Under the pieces are notes generated by a model that saw nothing but the letters and a program-made list of their open reading frames with translations, searched no databases and was not told the origin of the DNA. From assembly GCA_014925825.1 (NCBI GenBank), contig JACGCK010000016.1:124001-188000 (forward strand): a DNA stretch of 64,000 nucleotides, read 5' to 3'. The translations under genes were made by a program, and so were the position numbers. Positions 24,642 to 35,600 of this stretch are shown one piece after another. How positions within the stretch are numbered: position 1 is the first letter of the stretch; every line of letters starts with the position of its first letter. Source of the DNA: Pholiota molesta. Lineage: Eukaryota > Basidiomycota > Agaricomycetes > Agaricales > Strophariaceae.

Positions 24642-26019
24642 ATGGCTAACCTTCCAGAATCCGAGGCGCCTCCCACTCAAGATGTCGTTTCTACGGATCT
24701 TACAGAAGAAGAAGCGACACGTTACGATAGGCAAATGAGACTGTGGGGTATAGAAGCACAACAAAGGTACAATTATTATCCTTGGAAGTTGTGTCATTGC
24801 AACTTACGTTGGGAGATTAGAATGCGCAATGCTACGATCCTGGTCATTCGCCTCAAGGGTGTAGCTACCGAAGCTATCAAGAACGTCGTGCTAGCTGGCA
24901 TTGGAAAACTAATAATTGTGGACGACGAGGATGTTAGCGAGGAGGACCTAGGTGCAGGATTCTTCTTTAGGGATGAAGATGTTGGTCTCAAAGTAAGTCA
25001 CTAGTGCTCAAAAACCGAACGGATATATGATGGTAATTTTTCGGCCATTCTTGTATAGAGGCTTCATGCTGCCAAATCGAGAATTGAAAGCCTCAACCCC
25101 CTTGTGACCGTGGAGACAATTACCGACAGCTCAATTTCGAACGAAGGAGTTCTTGAAGCCTTGATCAAAACAGTAGATCTTGTATGTGTAACGGATTGGA
25201 ATCGAGACGGTCTTGTGAGTTATCTCTTCATCTCCGGGTTGGGTATAGCCTCATACATCCATTCTTGACGATTAGATTCGCATAAACGAATTATGTCGAA
25301 CCCATCAGAAACCGTTCTATAGCGGCGGGACTTACGGGCTGGTGGGCTACATATTTTGTGATCTTATGAGCCACAGCTTTCTTGCCCCGTAAGACACTCT
25401 CTCTAGAGGCTGTTTGTTTGTGCTGATCACATTCAATAGCGACCGTTCTGCTCCTAAAGACCAACCAAAGACCGTAAAAACAATTGCAACCTATACCCCC
25501 CTCGCTTCCGCCATTCAGCACCGATGGAGCAGCCTAACAAAGAGACAGACGAAAGAAATCAATCCGGCACTTTTTTTCGCAGTTCTAGGTGAGTTGATTT
25601 TGATTGGTTCCATATTGTTCACACCTCAACAATTCGTAAAGCAATCTGGCAATTCCAATCCTTACATGGTAACCTACCTAATGACATCAGCCAAACCGAC
25701 GAACTCGAAAGCATTGCCAATTCACTGATCTCACAAGCAGACGTGAACAAACAAGTCCTCACACTGGAACCTCGAGAACTTTTGCAGTATGAAATGTATT
25801 TTTTCTACCCAAAATCGAATCATTAAATTCCATTCCTTTTATAGATCTCTGTCCATAACTGCAAACCATGAATTCTCACCTGTATGTGCGATAGTCGGAG
25901 GAATGTTGGCTCAAGATATTCTCAAAGCACTTGGTGGCCGAGAGCCTCCCATCGCCAATTTCTTCGTATTTGATGGCAGTACCGGAGGAGGAACCGTGTG
26001 CCGCATGAATATGCCTTGA
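24642..26019 (+). CDS. AOS1: SUMO-activating enzyme subunit 1 (AOS1/SAE1)
   Basis: This is the small, non-catalytic subunit of the heterodimeric SUMO E1, which pairs with UBA2 to adenylate SUMO. The start ATG at 24642 gives MANLPESEAPP; an in-frame GTG upstream is not used. The ThiF/E1 fold opens with ATRYDRQMRLWGIEAQQRMR, then ATILVIRLKG and GKLIIVDDEDVSEEDLGAGF. It continues through SRIESLNPLVTVE and QKPFYSGGTYGLVGYIFCDL. After a variable segment (AIWQFQSLHGNLPND) the C-terminus is SPVCAIVGGMLAQDILKALG and FFVFDGSTGGGTVCRMNMP. There is no catalytic-cysteine domain, as expected for this subunit. Introns near 24770-24821, 24993-25059 and 25590-25640 join in frame. The RLKG where most homologues have GL/GM is a mild oddity. 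Confidence 0.92.
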
Positions 26020-29000
26020 TATTCAGATTTCAGTTGTGATTTACCTCTCATTGGTCAGTCAGGCCGACTCCTCTTCGAGAACGATGACACGGTTCGCGGA
26101 GAAACAATGTATCGATTCCAAAAACAAAACAAAAAAAGAAAGAAAAGAAACGACATGCCGCAGGTATGTGCATGTTTTAAGCTCAAAGACTGGCTTTGAT
26201 GTCCAAGAAGATCCTATTTATGTCTATCCGGTGCTAATTTTCCGATGTTTTTCTTCGAAGAACTGACTGGCAAATCTTGTTTCTTACACGTGGTTACACT
26301 CGTTTCTCAGGCTTTGTCGACTTGTCAATTATTTTCTTTCCATGCAATGCGGCTGAGAATACGAGCGAAGATATTCCACAAGCTCAAGCATATTGAGAAG
26401 GGGTTTCAAGATATCAAGTACTTTCCTTGTCTGATTATCTTTTATTCGAACCTACCAGTGGCATCCTGCTTGCCGAAAGTGGCACGTTCAAACTTCACAA
26501 GCCACCAATTAGCGGATACAGCTTCAAACCCGTACTCCGCTCTTTCAATATTCTCTCTTCCGAGACAAGGCACTCAAAAATGCCAAAGTGTACCCTACGC
26601 ACAACATCCGCTCTTTTTCCGCTCAATCTCACTGCTGAATGGGTGTCGAAGTTAATCAATGATTTCGTCGCCTGAAAACACGGGAACTTCCCGATATGTT
26701 TTCCCGAAACAGTTGAAAGCTTACTGCCACTGGCTGAAGTCCATCGGATTGATTACGGAGATCAAGTGCATGGGGAGTATCAGAAAAGGCAGAGACCTCC
26801 AATCTGCCTCAATTGAGTGAATCACCCTTCCTTCTCGGGCCTATTGTCCCAGGACGTCAAAATGCATAGATCAGCAATCGATTTCCCCACACTTGAATCA
26901 GAGATTCGATTTGCTAAATATCGACCGACAAAAAGTGGCGGCGGGCTGCTCCCCCGAACCCCGCATCGTTCCCCAGGACTAAGCTTGACGCGCCGCCAGA
27001 TTCATCCGCACTTTCTCCTGCAATTGTTTATCCCTCCTACTAGTATGCGTGCTCATATTCTTCAGAAGCGCTTACCTAGCTGTCAATCCTCCTGCGTGAC
27101 CTGTATATTCGAGTACACGGCAAAATAGACTCTACAATATAATACTCAGGGTCCTCGTCAACTGTGCCAGAGTTCAATGACTATACAGGTTTATCGACAT
27201 CTTTTACACAGGAATGATCCTCTGTCCAATGCAGTTTATTATAGAACTGAAAGGCGAACAGAATTACAGCAAGACTCGGATATAGCAGAGTGGTAGACTT
27301 TCAAAATGTTTAATATGGTGAACTAGCTGTAAATCAGTCATGTCCTTATTTTTATAGATCAGTTCATCGGATGCCCTGTAAATCTGGCTATATAGATATC
27401 GATTGAACGTTGTACATTAAGTCTGAAGACTATAACCTAATGATTGTTGAAAGAATGGTGGGGGAATTTTCGGCGATAATGCTCAATATTTCTCTCCTTT
27501 GTTCATGGCTCCGTGTCATATTTTCGACCACACTTGAGCATTATGCTGCATGCATTGCCAGTGATCCCGAGCCCCGAACCGGTATTTCCTAAAGAAGAAT
27601 ATTATCTTCATTTTGGGTTTCCCCCTGTTTCTATTTTTGTGATTGACATCGGGCAAGCAAATCTGTGGCAGTGGGAGAATTTTGGGAGAATTTGTGTTAT
27701 CCATTGTATACCTTGAGGCTTGTAGCCCAAGATCAGTACTTGAAGTGGTTGCGAATCCTTTGGATCAATGAATAGTGTCCTAGATACTCGCAGATATCGA
27801 CAAGATATCGAAGTCTCCATTATGTATGATTCTGCTCTGGCCGGCAATTATCTATTCTCTGCCTCCAGAAATCGAAAATGGTTCCGAATCTCAATTGTTA
27901 TCAAGCGTAGATCTGGTAACCCATGAAGTGAGTTGAAGTGAAGAAATCTTCTCTGAATGCTTATTTCCAGTTGGTTAGCTTGTTCAGAACGTCGCTCGTT
28001 GATCATGCGCTGATGGCTGAGCGACCATGACTACAGCTCTCTGCCGATACTCGGGAGACCACAGGTTCAAGTGTCGGATTCAATCACTTGATTGAGTTTC
28101 TCTGCTTTGAGACCATCCCTGTGTGCGCCATTCGTAATTCTGCGATATGTAATCAGTTCAAAATTGAGTACATAAGAATTCTATTCAGCAAGAATAATTG
28201 TGCGATCTCTGGAGAAATCATTTCGTGTAAAATTTGGACAAGAAGTCAAGTATAAACATGCGACCTAAGCCAATGTTTTGTTCCAGAAAATATATTGAAG
28301 CGGCTCATCCGAAGTTGCTCCTCTTCCCAAATTCCTATACTGTAGGTGAGGGAATAATCTATGGTGCAGCCTTCAGTAAATCAGAGCTCCAAGGTGAAGC
28401 TTGAAGACTGAATGCTACGGTCGGTATAAGAATGCATGACGTTCAATTGTACTCAGACGTAGTGTACATCTATCATCTCTAGAAATCGAAAATTATAAAG
28501 CATGGAATTTTCTGTCCTACGTATATACTTATGTACTTCACGCGACCTACTCCACAGGACGTTGCGTTCGGCTACAATGCGTACTCCATAAATATTTGGA
28601 GATAAGAACTAAAGTTGTTAAGAAATGTACATGTGGGAGAGTGATAGACATCGATACACATGGCATTGGGCAAGAATAACTTCGGCAAGTCGCTCTTTCT
28701 CAGGACAGACCTGGAGAAAGGCAATGTGAAGTGTGTATCAAGTGTGTATGCAGTGGCTCTAGAGTTTGCGGTGGGGAAGGACAGGGAAGGACCGGAGTCA
28801 GAGTCGTTTGGGGTCACTGCACGCTACTAACTTACACTACATTTTTGAGTCATCGCAATCAGTAGCTCGTTCGAGTCGTCTGGCTATATTCTGAGATCGA
28901 GTCTGGGCGTATAACGGCTTCAAGCCATGCGCGTGCGCGGTTGCGCCGGCATTCTGCGCGCAACTCGGATTTAGGACAGGAATAAGTAAAAGAATTTTCA

Positions 29001-29583
29001 GTTGACTTTCAGGAACTTTCTCTCGTGGCCTATAGCTTTTTCTGTTGTTTTGACGATCTACCTAAGATGACCATAAGGAGCATAATTCATTATTCTAATT
29101 ATGGTTTTTATCAACCCTTCAATAATAGTATATGCCTTACACTGTCCTACATTACATACCTACTTTCGTTAATTTCGTCTGCATAGCCTGAGTCGGCTAG
29201 GATGAGAATATGTAGAGCCCTTTATGACTTAAACTACCACAACCGTTGTCTGTCCTTTTGGGTTTCACTGCACCTGTAGTTTGTCTATAGTGGTACTACA
29301 TAGTGGTAGCACTGCAGGCATGCCACTGATTTTCCTGATAGCGATCATATTGATCAGCAGGGATCGGCATCATTAATATTAATCTTACCGGCACCGTGAA
29401 AAGAATAGTATTGGCTTCCTCTTGACTGCATCGTCTTATACAAGTCCCCTAAGAACACAAGGACCCACCTATCCGAAATTCTCAAGTTCCTGTCTTTGGA
29501 GGGCATTATTGACCCACCATTTATCCTGTCCTCGACAACCCTCTACGCTGCTTAGGAGATAAGTTTGCTGTGTTGTCCCACAC
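26020..29583. other. Gene-poor AT-rich region
   Basis: This 3.5-kb stretch has no gene I can support. The part 26240-26675 keeps moderately long open frames on the plus strand that switch frame (for example FEPTSGILLAESGTF and PLNLTAEWVSKLINDF). It could be a decayed or misread gene. 26820-27130 has another weak open frame. A tRNA-like stretch occurs at about 28008-28075. The remainder (27130-29500) is AT-rich and featureless to me. Confidence 0.4.
28008..28075 (+). repeat. Possible tRNA-derived element (SINE head or tRNA relic)
   Basis: An A-box-like stretch (TGGCTGAGCGA, Leu-type spacing) is followed about 45 bp later by a B-box-like GGTTCAAGTGT. No acceptor stem closes around them and no anticodon arm is evident, so this is not an intact tRNA. 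It could be the RNA polymerase III promoter end of a short interspersed element, or chance. Confidence 0.25.
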
Positions 29584-32175
29584 ATGACGTTCAATCCGGC
29601 TTTCGGATTTAATTTCCACTTCGATTGCGTTGTGGTAGGGTCCGGACACGCAGGTAGTTGTGCGGCGCTTTCTGCAATAGACGCCGGATGTGGTCGAGGT
29701 GAGTTGTCAGCCTTTTCTATCCATATGATATCGAATCATGTACCCTCGATCGACCCATTGAGGGTAGATCGGCCGAGCCGTTTGCTTTCAACTGAGCAGT
29801 GGCTCACTCGTCGTTTGATTCAAACGATATTCATCTTTTGGGTTGGGCACCTGGGCACGTTCACCATGAACGACTTCAAAAGAGATTACCTCTGATTTGT
29901 TTCTTTTGCTTCCGTACTTACGATTCTCAAGTCCTATACTAACGACCATTTGCATCAACATCTTCCTCTCTTTCGACCTTGTCAATGTCACATAATTTTC
30001 GACCCGTAAATGCATTGTCGCCGCCTACGGAAATCTGTGAACAACTCCTTCGATCATTCGCACATGGCTGCCACATGGCTGCTAACACCATTAATCCATG
30101 GATGTATCATTCAATTCATTGGACTTGGGCGTTGGTATCAACAACAATCGATCCCGACCTTCCTCCGTTTTTCTCTGGTGGCTTGGAATGTGATACATGA
30201 ATTTCCCCCGTGCACTGTATATGCCCGCATCCAATTGCACCCTTACGCCTTGATCTCCATGCCCTGTGCTTTTCCCGTGCTCGCGTGGTTTTTGCGTGCG
30301 TCGGAAACATATGTGCGGATGCATATTCATTTCACGCGCGCATGTAACTTCAACTCCAACTCTACGATAACCTCGACCTTCGACTTGTCCTATTTCGAAA
30401 TCACCTCACAACGTGCGTCAACGTGGCTTACCGCTTGAAATCCGCATCGTACCCATTCCGGCCGCTCTGTTCAACACAACGGAATTTCCACATCCCGCAA
30501 TCAACATTAAAAAATACTACCTGCTGAATCTGCATAACTTCGCAAGCCCTTGACTCCTCGACTATCTGGTATCCAGTCCTCATAGTCGACAAATGCCCCG
30601 AAGCTTGGGCAGGAGGCAACGGATACTTTACCGCCGGTGCACACAGGACAGTCCACTCAGGTCTTTCGGACCTCCTCCCCTTACTGGATAACGCCTCCCC
30701 AACGGCGCGTCCCTCGCGCGTCCAGCTTTCGACCATCGACGTCGAGCCTTACCCCGCAGCGGCATTCGCCGCCGACATCCAGCGTCTCGGCGCGGGCCGG
30801 GCCGACCCCAAGTTGGTGAGCGCTGTGGTGGACGGCTCGCGCGACGCGGTGGGCTGGTTGGCTAAGCGCGTCAAGGTGCCGTTTGTGTTGTCGTTTAATC
30901 GACAGGCGTATGAGGTGGACGGCAGGGTGAAGTTCTGGGGTGGAATGGCGCTTAGTGTGGAGGATGGGGGGAAGGGGTTGATTCATGCGCATCGTAAGAG
31001 TTTGGAGGAGGCGGGTGTGGAGATTTGGTTTGAGGCCAGGGCTGTGGAGATTCTGATGACGGGCGAGAGTGATGGAGACCAAGAAGTGTGCGGGGTGGTG
31101 ATAAGAATGGGAGATAGAGATGTGAGAGTGGGGACGCCGTCGGTGGTCCTTGCTGCTGGAGGGTTCGAAGCGGACAAGGACATGCGAATCAAATACTTGG
31201 GCGAGGCGTGGGCCAATGCAAGGGTACGTTTACTCGCTGCTTTATGAACACAAATCGATTTGGCGTCTTCAACGCTGAAGTCGTCATCTTCATGAAATCA
31301 TCTTTTGACCACGATGCTTTTTTATAGGTCAGAGGAACACCGTATAACACAGGTGACGGCTTTGAGCTGGCACGCGCCGTCGGTGCAGGTATGACAGGAG
31401 ACTGGGAAGGATGCCACAGCACTGCATGGGACGCACACGCTGCATTCGATGGCGGCGAGCGGGAGCTCACCAATCAGTATACCAAATCCGGATATCCTCT
31501 AGGCATCATGGTGAACACGCGGGGCAAGCGGTTCGTCGATGAAGGAGAAGACTTCAGGAACTATACGTATGCCAAGTTTGGGAGGGCGATATTGATGCAG
31601 CCCGGGGGATGTGCATTTCAGATATGGGATGCGAAGACACTAGAGAAGCTGAGGAAGGAAGAGTACGGGGAAGGGGTGGTGAAGAAAGCTTGGGCGCAGA
31701 GCATTGAAGAACTGGCCGATGTGTTGAGCAAGGAAGAATGGGGCCTGGAGGATAAGAAAGGCTTTATCGAGACCATACAGGGATTCAACAATGCGGTAAG
31801 GGAGGCAGCCAAAGAACCCAATATTCCAGAGTGGAACCTGGCCGTGAAAGACGGCCGAACGACAGAATCTGCAGCAGTCAAGTTGGAAGTGCCTAAAACA
31901 AATTGGGCGCTTACAATCGAAGAAGCGCCGCTGATGGCGGTCAAGGTCGCATGTGGGATTACCTTTACTTTTGGCGGGCTCACGATTGACGCCGACGGGC
32001 GGGGGTGTTGTCGAGGACGACGGGAAGAGTGATTCCTGGACTGTTTTGCACGGGAGAGATGGTTGGGGGTTTGTTCTATGGGAACTATCCTGGTGGAAGT
32101 GGGTTGACGGCTGGTGCCGTATTTGGACGCAAGGCGGGCCAGAGTGCGGGTAAGAGAGTAATTCGCGAGGGATGA
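29584..32175 (+). CDS. FAD-dependent oxidoreductase, fumarate reductase/tricarballylate dehydrogenase-like
   Basis: This flavoprotein belongs to the FAD_binding_2 family (fumarate reductase, tricarballylate dehydrogenase TcuA and relatives). Exon 1 starts at ATG 29584 and carries the dinucleotide-binding loop VVVGSGHAGSCAALSAIDAG. An 878-bp intron (29699-30576, GT-AG) follows. Its removal restores the Rossmann strand as CGRVLIVDKCPEAWAGGNGY. Then come FTAGAHRTVHSGL, the substrate-domain region, VVLAAGGFEADKDMR, a second intron (about 31227-31327), TPYNTGDGFELARAVGAG and GYPLGIMVNTRGKRFVDEG. The C-terminus shows GITFTFGGLTIDADG and GLFCTGEMVGGLFYGNYPGG with SGLTAGAVFG. These last parts lie in three frames, with breaks near 32005 and 32027, here as one extra base each. 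The substrate is unknown. The end at 32175 assumes the conserved C-terminal frame. Confidence 0.82.
29699..30576 (+). other. 878-bp intron in the FAD oxidoreductase gene
   Basis: The intron runs from GTGAGT at 29699 to CCAG at 30573-30576. Its removal joins two halves of the FAD-binding fold in frame (CGR|VLIVDK). It is over ten times longer than the usual intron here. Open frames inside (29979-30438) have no recognisable motif. Confidence 0.65.
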
Positions 32176-32637
32176 TTAAGCTTGTTATTGAGCGCCTTGA
32201 CCAAATGGATAGCTACTAGCATGCAGAATTGTGAACAGTCTTCATGAAACGAATTTCATCTGTTAGTGCGAGCGTATCCCAAAGAAAATTCGTCAATAAC
32301 TACCTCCGGATGAGCTGAGTAATCATTATTTAACTCCAGAGCACTGGTCCAGAAATTGTAAGTATGATGGGATGGCATCGATCCGCGTCTAGACGCATTT
32401 CATGAGTCTCATGAAGCCTTGCCGAATTCGTGGGCTGTCGATACTTAGCCTGGCCTCATGGTGGGTAATGGAGTGCAAGGCTTGTGGAAAGTCGATGGCT
32501 GTTGTTGAGCGCTCGATGATGACGCAGAGCCGGATCTCTTGGCAGGTGACGTCACCTTGTTCAACGAGTATTATTCGGTAGCAGTCAAGTGGCAGTTAGC
32601 AGGCACATTTCATCCTTCCTTTCTACCCCTATCGGTC
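32176..32637. other. Intergenic region
   Basis: This spacer lies between the oxidoreductase and phospholipase D and presumably holds the PLD promoter. The PLD frame is open upstream of its ATG to about 32539, but without a start codon there. Confidence 0.4.
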
Positions 32638-35600
32638 ATGGCGCTGGCGGACGTTCTTCACGACGCTACGGCCGCCCTCAAAAAAGATACCCACACAGTT
32701 ACCCCCACAACCCCAAAGCAGCAACATTCACATTCGCTCGAACCAACACAACAACGTCGCTCACACGACTCGCCTCAACCCAACGGCAACAAACTGCATT
32801 TTAGCGAATCGAGTCATCCAGCTAATGGCCACGACTATCGTGGTAGCGGAGACAGCAGCTGTGTTCGACAAGGCGGTGCGATTACAGAACCGCTCAGCCA
32901 AGAACAAACATCTAAATCCCTCACTTGGCTTTCTGCGCATGACTTTGCAACTATCGGGTCACCTCCAAACACTCCCCCACAGAGGACTGGACCTCCGCGC
33001 TCGTGGTCTATTTCTTATGTCCTGCCTGCATCGCCGTCGCTCATGTCAAGCAGGCCCACGCAAGCTTATTTCCAACATGTTACGGAGGACCAACTGCCTG
33101 AAGACACTTCCCTCCTTACCGACCTCGAAGCTGATCATGAATATACATTTGCCAACCCTGCTGACGAGAAAGACTTCCGTGGCGCTCTCGAGTATCGCGA
33201 CCAACAAGAGCGGGAGCTAAGGATGAATAAACGGCGCCAACACAGGGATTCCAGCTGGGACATCAATCCGATGAAGTGGTTCCAGGAATCACAGGACGAG
33301 AAATCGGGTATGGATTCCCCAGTTGAAGAAAACAAAAACAACGACGAGAAGGACGATGGAATGCTGAATGGTTCACACTCTGAGCCAGAGGGAAGCGGTG
33401 GCGCAGCTAGTTTTTTCCTTCGCCGTCCCCCTAAACGCGGAGGCAGTACCGTGGTTCCATCTGAAGCACCGTCGGAAAAAGCAGGCGCGCGTGTCCGCCG
33501 TGCATTTTCTGTGCCCCATACCCCCCAACCAAAGTCCTCCACAGGAAAAGGTAAAAATAAGGAGGATGCTCACGATGACGCCGGCGAACCAGGCGGCATA
33601 CCCATGTCTGCGACAGCGACGGCTGGCACAGCAAAGTGGGCGAAGTTACGGGCACTGCTACCTCATATTGCTCATCCACAAGAGAGTATACTTCCTGGAC
33701 CCTCCCAAGTCACTTCACAGGCAGTCAATATCACAGACGAGCTGATCACAGGCGGACTATCTACGCTCATGCTCCGTCTCTGGATTGAACGTGACGAAAA
33801 GGGCCATCGGCGTGTTCCCATCCTCTTTCATCGTCTACGCCTTCGCATCACAGATTCTCTACATCCTATGGAAAAACATGGGGTGTTCCGTATAGAATGC
33901 GAATATGCAAATGGCGCGGCGAGATGGGTTGTGTATCGAGAACTCAGGGATTTCTTGAGCCTGCACACGCATTATACAGTTTCGAATATATACAACCAGA
34001 ATGTTGACAAGATGCCGGAGTTTCCGAAGACGAGCTTGCCCTATTTCAAGTTTTTGAAGAAGGAGGTTAGAGAAAAAGGGGATGGTTCGAAGGTCGATAG
34101 AGCAGATTTTGCAAGACTACAAAGGGAAGCATTGGAGAATTACTTGGTTGAGCTCATTAGAGCCGTCGTACGTTTATTTTCTATCTCATCTTCATTTTTT
34201 GACCCTAATATCGCGCATATATACAGATGTTCCACCCTTCCTCGAACCGTCTGGCCGGTTTCCTTGAGATTAGCGCACTCTCGATTGCACTGGCGCGATC
34301 AGGCGGTGCCCAATATAAGGCAGGCTATCTTAGAATCCACACGGACAGCAGCGGCGGCAGCTTCGGCCGTAAATCGATAAGCTGGAGAGAGAGGAAGACC
34401 CAACGATGGTGTGCTGTGCGCGAGAGCTATCTAGTTGTGATGGAAGAGCCTGGGGAGGTATAATGGTCCACTTAATCGCTGTGCCTCTCATCCACTGAAG
34501 AAAATCTCTTCATTTAATCAGCTCACGATATGGGATGTATTCCTTCTTGATTCCGATTTCAAGATAGAACGACCGAAACGGTACTACCGCCAGGGGCTTG
34601 GAAGCCTCCTACATCCGGGCGAGAAATTAGACGAACTACCGCAGACACTGCACCATCGAGCTATGGATGAGGTCGCTAGGCAACATGATACACACCCCAG
34701 CGGCAATGGAGCTAGTCACGAACACAGGAATGGGTATGCACACATAACACCACAGATCCACCTATCTCCTGCCACCGAGGACCACGCAGAGCGCCAGTCT
34801 ATCATTTCATCCATACGAAGCCGCGTCTCCAAGATTTTCCACCTAGACCCATCCAAAGGCAGAAATGCATCGGCGAGCGACGGTCGGCGTCGCGCATCGT
34901 CGACTTCAAGGGCTGGGGTTGCAAGCTCCGGTTCTATCAGTTCAGAGCTCTCGGATGACGACGGGACGATCTCGACGTCATCCAGAGTGCAGTCGCGTCC
35001 TGCGACGCCGATGCTCGATCCATCGACAAATGCGAATCCCTTGCTTGGCGAGAACGAGGAGGGCATGGGTAAGGATGGCCCAGAGAAGACCAAGGAGAGC
35101 GACAAGGAGAAACGTTTCAAGAAACTCGAAGGCGATGTGTCGAAGCATATATTTTACATTGTCAATTCGCAGATGAGGCTCAAGCTTATTGCAAAAAATG
35201 AGGTGGGTTGGTTTTCATGCTCTTCTTTACGTTCGGTTTGCTCATTACTCACCACTCATTTTTGTTCAGCGCCAAATGCTGCAGTTCATTACGGCGCTTG
35301 AGAAAACAGCGGCAACCTCACATTACACGGGCAGCAACCGGTTCGATAGCTTTGCCCCTATCAGACTGAACGTGTCGGCTCAGTGGCTCGTCGATGGCGT
35401 GAGGACCTATTTATTGCGATGTAAACTCCGCGTTCTCCGTGTGCTGAACCTTGAATATCTTCTCCCCTTTTGACCTCGTGTGCATGTTCCATAGCGCGAT
35501 TACTTTTGGAATCTATCTCGCGCGATGCTTCTGGCGAAGGAGAGCATTTATATTCATGATTGGTGGCTTTCTCCGGGTGAGTGTCTTCATTATTCTCCAT

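Noticed and set aside
27275..27340. tRNA-like stretch GCAGAGTGGTAGA
   Set aside because: It has an A-box-like word only; no B box, acceptor stem or anticodon stem can be drawn.
14382..31000. Possible secondary-metabolite or catabolic gene cluster (PL4 lyase, Zn2Cys6 regulator, FAD oxidoreductase)
   Set aside because: The genes are separated by housekeeping genes (GRASP, AOS1), and no polyketide synthase, peptide synthetase, terpene cyclase, P450 or transporter is present.
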